Part shown: positions 58,659 to 64,000 of the stretch, one piece after another | Position numbering within the stretch: position 1 is the stretch's first letter | Layout of the letters: the number at the start of each line of letters is the position of its first letter | Assembly (NCBI RefSeq): GCF_024436065.1 | Contig: NZ_JANFNS010000003.1 | Coordinates: forward strand, 434,001-498,000 | Direction of reading: 5' to 3' | Origin: Saccharibacillus sp. JS10 | GTDB lineage: Bacteria > Bacillota > Bacilli > Paenibacillales > Paenibacillaceae | DNA length: 64,000 nucleotides | Program-made: the position numbers and the translations under genes | The notes under the pieces: generated by a model | Seen by the model: only the letters and a program-made list of their open reading frames with translations | Databases searched by the model: none | Told to the model about the DNA's origin: nothing

Positions 58659-61607
58659 TTAGCTCCGGTCTTTTTTCGGTCTGCCGCCGCCAGAGCGACC
58701 GCCTTTCGAACCGCCGGAGCGGTCGTTGCGCGAGAACGAAGCCGTCTCGCCGCCGTAGCCGCCGGTGCCGGAGCCAAAGCTAAACTTCCCTTTGCCCGGT
58801 TCGCGGCTGTTGTCCGCGCCGCCTGAGTTATTGCTGGCGCTTTGCGCGCCGCCAGCAGTTCCCTCGCCGTTCCCGCCGCCGCCGCGGCTCGAACGGCGTT
58901 TCCGCCCGCCGGCTGCGCCCGGCGAGCCGTTGTACGCATCTGCGCCGCCGTTGCCGGCTTCGATCTGAATGCCGCCGCCTTTACGCTTGCGCGGCGACTT
59001 TCCGGCTTCGCCGCTCGGCGCGACTGCGTCCGCGCCGCTCTTGCCTTCGGCTGCTACGCCGCCGAACGCCCAACCGTCGCCGCGCTTTCCTTTGCGCTTG
59101 CGACCACTGTCTTCGCCGCCAGCTTGCGGCGAAGAGGAATCGGCGATCGCAGCCGGATCGCCGGGCTTGCCTTTGCGGCTCGGATTCTCGCCGCCGCTAC
59201 CGCCTTTACGCTTGCGCTTTTTGCGCTTGCCGCCATCGGATGGCGAAGCACTGCTGTCTCCTCCAGCCGCCGGCACTGTAGCCGCGCCGCCGTTCGGGCG
59301 GAAGACATCTTGTTTTTTCTTGCCTTTTTTCTTATCTTTTTTGCCTTTGCCTTTATCTTTGCCGAACTTCTCTTTACCCGTTTTGTCGCCGCGAGGACCG
59401 CGTTTGGAAGAATCGCCGGAGCCGCCTCCGTCACGTCTGCGTCCACCGCCGCCGCGGAAGTTGCTTTTTTTCATATCAACCAATTCGAAATCGATCGTAT
59501 GCTCTTCCATGCTGACTTTCGCTACGCGGATCTCCACTTCGTCACCGATACGGAACGTACGCGAAGTGCGCTCGCCGATCAGCGTCAGGCGGGATTCGTC
59601 GTAATGGTAATAATCGTCGGTCAGATTGCTGATATGGATCAGACCTTCGATCGTGTTTTCCAATTCGATGAACAATCCGAAGCTGGTCACGCTCGCGATC
59701 ACGCCGTCGAATACTTCGCCGACTTTATCCATCATATACTCGGCTTTTTTCAGTTGCGCCGTATCACGCTCGGCATCGACTGCCACGCGCTCGCGAATCG
59801 ACGATTGCTGCGCATAATCCGACATCCGCATCGCCAACTGTTCTTCGCGCTGCTTCGTCAACTTGCCTCCGTTATCCGCCATTTCCCCGATCACCCGGTG
59901 AATCACCAAGTCGGGATAACGACGAATCGGCGAAGTGAAATGCGTGTAGTACTCTGCCGCAAGGCCGAAGTGACCCAAGTTCACCGAGTCATATTTCGCT
60001 TGTTTCATCGAACGAAGCAGCAACGTGCTGATCGCTTTTTGCTCCGGCGTATCTTGCACGTCTTCCAGCAGCGCTTGCAGTTCTTTTGGCTGAATACTGC
60101 CGCCGCGCGTTCCTTTCACCTGATGTCCCAAGTTCGCCGCGAACGCCGCAAACAATTCCAGACGCTCTTGGTCCGGGTCTTCGTGAATCCGGTACAAGAA
60201 CGGAACTTTGGCTTTGCTGAAATGCTCCGCTACCGTCTCGTTTGCCGCCAACATGAATTCTTCGATCAGACGCTCGGCGACCGAACGCTCACGCGTGACG
60301 ATATCGATCGCTTTGCCTTGATCGTCCAGCAACACTTTCGCTTCTTCGAAATCGAAATCGACCGCGCCGCGCTTCATGCGGCGAGCGTTCAATTTGAGCG
60401 ACAGATCGCGCATCGTGCGGAACGTCTCGATCAGATCGCTATATCGTTCCATCAGTTCCGGATCTTCGTCTTCCAAGATCAAGCGAACGCTTTTGTACGT
60501 CATACGCTCTACCGTTTTGATGACGCTTTTGAAAATATCGTAGCGCACGACATTCATCGACGCGTCAAATTCCATTTCGCAAGACAGCGTCAATCGATCG
60601 ACGCGCGGGTTCAAGCTGCAAATGCCGTTCGACAGACGCGGCGGCAGCATCGGAATCACCCGATCGACCAAATACACGCTGCTGCCTCGGTTGTACGCTT
60701 CTTGGTCGAGCGCCGAACCTTCCGGTACATAATAGCCGACATCGGCAATATGCACGCCGAGCATATAGTTGCCGTTCGGCAAAATTTCTACATTGACCGC
60801 GTCGTCCAAGTCTTTGGCGTCTTCGCCGTCGATCGTCACGATGATTTTGTCGCGCAGATCGCGGCGACCTTGACTTGTAATTTCTTCTTCCGTAATCTTG
60901 TCCGGCGCTTGCTCCGCTTCCGCCATCACTTCGTCAGGGAACGATTCCGGCAATTGGTGCTTGCGAATAATCGATAAAATATCGACGCCGGGATCGCTGT
61001 TATAGCCCAGCACTTCGATGACTTCGCCTTGCGCCGCAGCTCTACCGTCCGGATACGAAATAATGCGCACGACTACTTTTTGCCCGTTAATCGCTCCGCC
61101 TGCACGTCCAGCCGGGATAAAGATATCGCGGGTAATCCGCTTATCGTCCGGCAAGACGAATCCGAACGATTCTTCGTCTTGGTACGTACCGACGATTTGG
61201 GTAACTGCGCGTTTGATAATACGCACCACTTCGCCTTCTGTACGACCGTTCGACGAACGCCGGGACGCAACGCGCCCAAGCACAATATCGCCGTTCATCG
61301 CGCTAAGCATATCGCTTGCGTTGATGTACAGATCGGATTGCGTACGGTCTTCCGGAATCAAAAATCCGAATCCTTTCGCATGTGTCTGCAGTCTTCCGCG
61401 CAGCAGATCCATTCGTTCAGGCACGCCATAGCGCTGGGCACGTGTCAGCACGACTTCACCGTTTTCTTCAAGCGTATTAAGCATGTCCATAAATTCCCGA
61501 AAAACATCGGCATCTTCGATTCCGAAATGTTGTTCCAGCTCTTGATAGGTCATGGGCTTGTACGCGTCTTCTCGCATGAAGCCCAGCAGCATCTCTTGCG
61601 TTATCAT
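58659..61607 (-). CDS. rnr: Ribonuclease R with very long basic, Gly-rich tail
   Basis: This 982-residue 3'-5' exoribonuclease has an N-terminal winged helix and cold-shock domains (about 1-230). The RNB catalytic domain (about 240-590) carries DGEDAKDLDDAV, whose Asp residues bind magnesium. The S1 domain spans about 625-710 (GVIASVTSFGLFIELE). The remaining 270 residues are low-complexity Gly/Lys/Arg/Ser with blocks such as KKDKKKGKKKQ and GGKRKKRKRKGG. Usual RNase R proteins end soon after S1, so this tail is exceptional. The ATG at 61607 follows GAGGTGA. A hairpin (58650-58669) covers the stop codon. Confidence 0.95.
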   Translation of the reverse strand: MITQEMLLGFMREDAYKPMTYQELEQHFGIEDADVFREFMDMLNTLEENGEVVLTRAQRYGVPERMDLLRGRLQTHAKGFGFLIPEDRTQSDLYINASDMLSAMNGDIVLGRVASRRSSNGRTEGEVVRIIKRAVTQIVGTYQDEESFGFVLPDDKRITRDIFIPAGRAGGAINGQKVVVRIISYPDGRAAAQGEVIEVLGYNSDPGVDILSIIRKHQLPESFPDEVMAEAEQAPDKITEEEITSQGRRDLRDKIIVTIDGEDAKDLDDAVNVEILPNGNYMLGVHIADVGYYVPEGSALDQEAYNRGSSVYLVDRVIPMLPPRLSNGICSLNPRVDRLTLSCEMEFDASMNVVRYDIFKSVIKTVERMTYKSVRLILEDEDPELMERYSDLIETFRTMRDLSLKLNARRMKRGAVDFDFEEAKVLLDDQGKAIDIVTRERSVAERLIEEFMLAANETVAEHFSKAKVPFLYRIHEDPDQERLELFAAFAANLGHQVKGTRGGSIQPKELQALLEDVQDTPEQKAISTLLLRSMKQAKYDSVNLGHFGLAAEYYTHFTSPIRRYPDLVIHRVIGEMADNGGKLTKQREEQLAMRMSDYAQQSSIRERVAVDAERDTAQLKKAEYMMDKVGEVFDGVIASVTSFGLFIELENTIEGLIHISNLTDDYYHYDESRLTLIGERTSRTFRIGDEVEIRVAKVSMEEHTIDFELVDMKKSNFRGGGGRRRDGGGSGDSSKRGPRGDKTGKEKFGKDKGKGKKDKKKGKKKQDVFRPNGGAATVPAAGGDSSASPSDGGKRKKRKRKGGSGGENPSRKGKPGDPAAIADSSSPQAGGEDSGRKRKGKRGDGWAFGGVAAEGKSGADAVAPSGEAGKSPRKRKGGGIQIEAGNGGADAYNGSPGAAGGRKRRSSRGGGGNGEGTAGGAQSASNNSGGADNSREPGKGKFSFGSGTGGYGGETASFSRNDRSGGSKGGRSGGGRPKKDRS

Positions 61608-61785
61608 GATTATCACCTCAAAATGGCTCCGGCTGCACGCAGACCGCTTGGTCGCTTACAGATCGCGAATGCTCGATTTTTGCTTCTTTTTCTACATCTT
61701 CATTATACGTTAAAAATACCCGTGCCGGAGCCTGCTTAATCCATTAAATAGCGGGCAAGCGTCAGCGCAAGCTTTATTTCTACAC

Positions 61786-61827
61786 AAAAAAACCTTCGCG
61801 TCCTTTGAATCAAGGATCAACGAAGGC
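61786..61827 (-). terminator. Terminator of secG
   Basis: CCTTCG and CGAAGG arms enclose a TCCTT/AAGGA inner stem, followed by seven T residues on the minus strand. It separates secG from rnr. Confidence 0.85.
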
Positions 61828-61861
61828 TGTTTGGAGCGAACAAGCCGCCCGCAACGTGATA

Positions 61862-62095
61862 TTAGTTGGTTAGAGCCGTAGTCAGAAGCGCCATAACGAC
61901 GAATCCGATACCCAATACAACGGTAATACGCTCAAGCACCAAGTCCATACCGCGAGCTTTGGTTTTGCCGAACAAATGCTCTGCACCGCCGGAGATGGCG
62001 CCCGCCAAGCCTGCACTTTTTCCTTTTTGCAACAATACTACTGTAATCACACCTACGGAAAAGATCAAAAGAACTACTTTCAAAAAGATTTCCAT
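61862..62095 (-). CDS. secG: Protein translocase subunit SecG
   Basis: This 77-residue protein has two membrane helices (about 3-25 and 52-74). The conserved family middle segment [22 protein letters not shown] lies between them. It assists SecYE in protein export. Start choice is open: the ATG at 62095 is ten bases after AGGAGG and the ATG at 62101 only four, giving 77 or 79 residues. It precedes rnr, a common arrangement in Bacillales. Confidence 0.95.
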   Translation of the reverse strand: MEIFLKVVLLIFSVGVITVVLLQKGKSAGLAGAISGGAEHLFGKTKARGMDLVLERITVVLGIGFVVMALLTTALTN

Positions 62096-62261
62096 TGTCA
62101 TTCCACCTCCTAAGCGTAAGCCGCATATCCTGTATAATAAGTGGGTTACCCCGATTACCGCATCTTCAACGTCATGAAACAAAACACCACTTTTATCCTA
62201 ACACAAACCCCGATATTTGACAATCAAGCAAAAAAGAGCTTACAACAATATTCGCACATTT

Positions 62262-62302
62262 AAAAACCCGCGCTACAGATGATGATCTGCAACGCGGGTT
62301 TG
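62262..62302 (-). terminator. Terminator of the 35-residue membrane protein gene
   Basis: AAACCCGCG and CGCGGGTTT arms contain an inner CAGAT/ATCTG stem; TTTTT follows on the minus strand. Confidence 0.85.
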
Positions 62303-62353
62303 GCTCATAGACGTTTTGGAAAATACTCTATACCTGCGACCTACCGATAAAAC

Positions 62354-62461
62354 TTAGCGGCGTTGTTCTTTTGCCTGAGCGGTACGGTCAGTCCAAAGAA
62401 TGTATCCTGCGGATACGGCCGTAAGGACCAGAATGGCCATGATCACCATGGCATCCGACAT
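62354..62461 (-). CDS. 35-residue single-helix membrane protein
   Basis: The ORF reads MSDAMVIMAILVLTAVSAGY, then ILWTDRTAQAKEQRR. One hydrophobic helix spans residues 4-24, and a charged cytoplasmic-type tail follows. A strong GAGGAGG lies seven bases before the ATG and a terminator follows about 50 bases after the stop, so it has its own expression signals. I do not recognise the family. It lies upstream of secG on the same strand. Confidence 0.7.
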   Translation of the reverse strand: MSDAMVIMAILVLTAVSAGYILWTDRTAQAKEQRR

Positions 62462-62941
62462 ACTCTTTCCTCCTCTGCTGATGTAAAACAAGATGAAATG
62501 CGGACGTTGCCTTCTTTGCGAAATAAAAGTAGAACGGAAAGGTCACCTCTCCTGTTTCTGCTTAAGAATACAAATTCAGCAGTTAAGTTGTGCGATTAAG
62601 TGTAAAAGTGACGAATTCCATCATCCTTTCCGAAAGTGTGGGCAACATACCTGAAACCTTAGATTTCGATCTACGAAAAGTTAGGTTCCTTTGGAGGATC
62701 GATCTTTTTCAAAAAGACCGAAAGAGCGTTACGCCAGATTGATGATGTTCAACCTTGTGCGTTGCTTTTATGAATCGTATCTTACTCCTGCTGACATGTT
62801 GTGTAAAGGACGAAATTTACCTGTTTTTGGGGGCTGCAAGCTAATATCTGACATCGACAACTACTGAGCTGCACAAGCTTTCATTATCGCCTGAAACCTC
62901 TTTTTTTCTTCACTTTCCTACAAAAATAAGCTGTAAAATCA
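62462..62941. other. 480-base gap without a gene
   Basis: No ORF with a ribosome binding site is seen on either strand. The only notable structure is at 62655-62687: AACCT pairs with AGGTT, enclosing TAGAT-TTCG-ATCTA, a stem capped by a UUCG-type loop. The stretch is the upstream region of the small membrane protein gene and the downstream region of the MerR gene. Confidence 0.5.
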
Positions 62942-63325
62942 TCAACGCTGATCTAAATAGTCTTTTTTTAGCATCACAGTATCGTAGTACGTAATTTTTT
63001 GGATAATTCGCTGCATATGAGAAAACGTTTCAGTCATTTGTTGTTCGATTCGTTTTTTGTGTTGTTCAAGAAATTCGCGGCGCTCAATTAAGGTATCGTC
63101 TCCTTCAAAAATCATATCCACATAGGATTTGATTTCGTCCAAAGTCATGCCTGTACTTTTTAGTGCGATCACGAATTTTAGCCAATCCATCTGCTCGTCC
63201 GAATAAATACGTCGTCCATTTGAGCTGCGGGAAACGGAAGGCAATAACCCTTCTTTTTCATAATAACGCAAAGTTGAAGCATTCAGCCCTGTTAAGGTTT
63301 CGACCTCGCTAATCGAATACGTCAT
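62942..63325 (-). CDS. MerR family transcriptional regulator
   Basis: This 127-residue protein has a winged helix-turn-helix (SISEVETLTGLNASTLRYYE, NGRRIYSDEQ) in residues 1-70 and a dimerisation coiled coil (about 80-120). It resembles the regulator at 19587-20051, including the KSTGMTLDEIKSYVDM block, so the two are probably paralogues. The ATG at 63325 follows AGAGGTGG by four bases; an upstream in-frame extension lacks a site. It lies 141 bases downstream of an SDR gene on the same strand. Confidence 0.9.
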   Translation of the reverse strand: MTYSISEVETLTGLNASTLRYYEKEGLLPSVSRSSNGRRIYSDEQMDWLKFVIALKSTGMTLDEIKSYVDMIFEGDDTLIERREFLEQHKKRIEQQMTETFSHMQRIIQKITYYDTVMLKKDYLDQR

Positions 63326-63336
63326 ATTTCCACCTC

Positions 63337-63352
63337 TTAAAGTTAACTTTAA
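63337..63352. promoter_or_regulatory. 16-base perfect palindrome TTAAAGTTAACTTTAA
   Basis: It lies between a TATACT -10-like box (63362-63357, minus strand) and the ribosome binding site of the MerR gene. It is a likely autoregulatory operator. Confidence 0.5.
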
Positions 63353-63368
63353 CTTCAGTATATAAAAA

Positions 63369-63417
63369 TAACCCTCAAAGCAAGGAGTATAGATCATTAG
63401 CTCGCTTCAAGGGTTAT
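63369..63417 (-). terminator. Terminator of the SDR gene
   Basis: ATAACCCT and AGGGTTAT arms with a GAAGC/GCTTT extension are followed by TTTTT on the minus strand. The upstream part of the MerR promoter overlaps it. Confidence 0.75.
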
Positions 63418-63466
63418 GAATACATTCATTTTATTGTATAGATAATCTTAGATTCAAGATCAAATC

Positions 63467-64000
63467 TTACGATTTAAAGTCCGCGTTCTGAGTGACTTCT
63501 TTCCATTCTTCGATAGATTGAAGCAAATTGTTGAACTTATAAGTAGCTGCGGCATAAGCATCATTGCCAAGAAGCAAGCGTAAAGGCGGGTTCTCGCTTT
63601 CTACGATTTGAAGCACGGCTTCGGCTGCTTTAACCGGATCGCCCGACTCATGGTCGGAAATATCCGATCCTGCGAACCTATTCATAAACGACTGATACTC
63701 TTCGATCGAAGAAGCTGTTTTGATCGAAGAACGTCCTGCCCAATCTGTACGGAATCCGCTAGGTTCGATCAAAGAAACACGAATTTGGAACGGAGCCACT
63801 TCTTGAGCTAGACTTTCAGAAATACCTTCTACCGCGTATTTCGTCGCGTGATAATAACCCAGCGCCGGGAAAGAAGTCAGGCCGCCGATCGAAGAAAAGT
63901 TAATAATATGCCCGGAACGTTGACTGCGCATCTGAGGAAGTACCGCGTTCGTCATATTCATTAGACCCCAGAAATTAATCTCGAACATTTTACGCGTTTC
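63467..64000 (-). CDS. Short-chain dehydrogenase/reductase, 5' end outside window
   Basis: The C-terminal 177 residues of a classical SDR are visible. The sequence ETRKMFEINFWGLMNMTNAV is followed by the catalytic Ser segment INFSSIGGL, the active-site YYHATK and VSLIEPSGFRTDWAG. The cofactor-binding N-terminus lies beyond the right edge. The substrate is unknown. Together with the next gene it forms a second MerR/SDR pair in this window, here co-directional instead of divergent. Confidence 0.9.
   Translation of the reverse strand, partial: ETRKMFEINFWGLMNMTNAVLPQMRSQRSGHIINFSSIGGLTSFPALGYYHATKYAVEGISESLAQEVAPFQIRVSLIEPSGFRTDWAGRSSIKTASSIEEYQSFMNRFAGSDISDHESGDPVKAAEAVLQIVESENPPLRLLLGNDAYAAATYKFNNLLQSIEEWKEVTQNADFKS

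Noticed and set aside
58842-60977. Very long plus-strand ORF opposite rnr
   Set aside because: An antisense shadow caused by high GC and codon bias of rnr; the composition (Arg/Phe/His-rich) is typical of such shadows.

Overview
The window looks like a chromosomal segment of a low-to-mid GC Gram-positive of the order Bacillales, most likely the family Paenibacillaceae. This is an inference from strong AGGAGG-type ribosome binding sites, frequent TTG and GTG starts, the clustered secG, rnr, smpB and ssrA genes, an actively decoded tmRNA tag, and many secreted or intracellular glycan enzymes. No rRNA, CRISPR array, transposase or integrase was seen.

Region 1 (1-11.5 kb) is dominated by a potassium module. 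kdpE and a membrane-only KdpD kinase face away from kdpF-kdpA-kdpB-kdpC. The cytosolic KdpD sensor half is a separate gene at the end of the structural operon and carries two tandem sensor modules. A 35-codon membrane ORF overlaps kdpF, an unrecognised 182-residue protein closes the operon, and the divergent intergenic region holds an array of GTAAA-type boxes. A partial metal-dependent phosphatase/nuclease and an Lrp-type regulator precede it.

Region 2 (11.5-31 kb) is ordinary metabolism. It has an AraC regulator divergent from a ThuA plus Gfo/Idh/MocA sugar pair; GNAT, TPR and MsrA genes; a family 3 glycosidase opposite an aldose epimerase; a MerR/SDR divergent pair with two 19-bp-spacer promoters; threonine aldolase-like, NudC and cation-efflux genes; ribA-ribD and an FAD monooxygenase. 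Next comes a repeat-rich 570-bp gap (ten 9-bp units, an orphan terminator and two 82-bp duplicated hairpin units) before an HxlR regulator. A nuclease, a nucleotidase and a beta-helix lipoprotein close the region.

Region 3 (32-49.8 kb) holds 5-oxoprolinase (pxpA and a pxpB-pxpC fusion), an Fe-S-type protein, a HAD hydrolase, a MATE exporter behind an attenuator-like leader, a frameshifted small lipoprotein-like gene, tRNA-Leu(CAG), an M50-like membrane protein lacking its zinc ligands, a domain-permuted GH3 enzyme, and an 801-residue protein with two apparent isoprenyl-synthase halves. A 250-bp imperfect inverted repeat, an aldo/keto reductase, galactokinase, an MscS-type channel and a MetE-like enzyme follow.

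Region 4 (49.8-57.3 kb) is AT-rich. It carries a complete type I restriction-modification operon (hsdM-hsdS-hsdR) and a decayed gene, and it abuts the 3' end of ssrA, so it is probably acquired DNA.

Region 5 (57.3-64 kb) is the ssrA-smpB-rnr-secG RNA quality-control and secretion block. It is followed by a 35-residue membrane protein, a second MerR regulator and a second short-chain dehydrogenase that is cut by the window edge.
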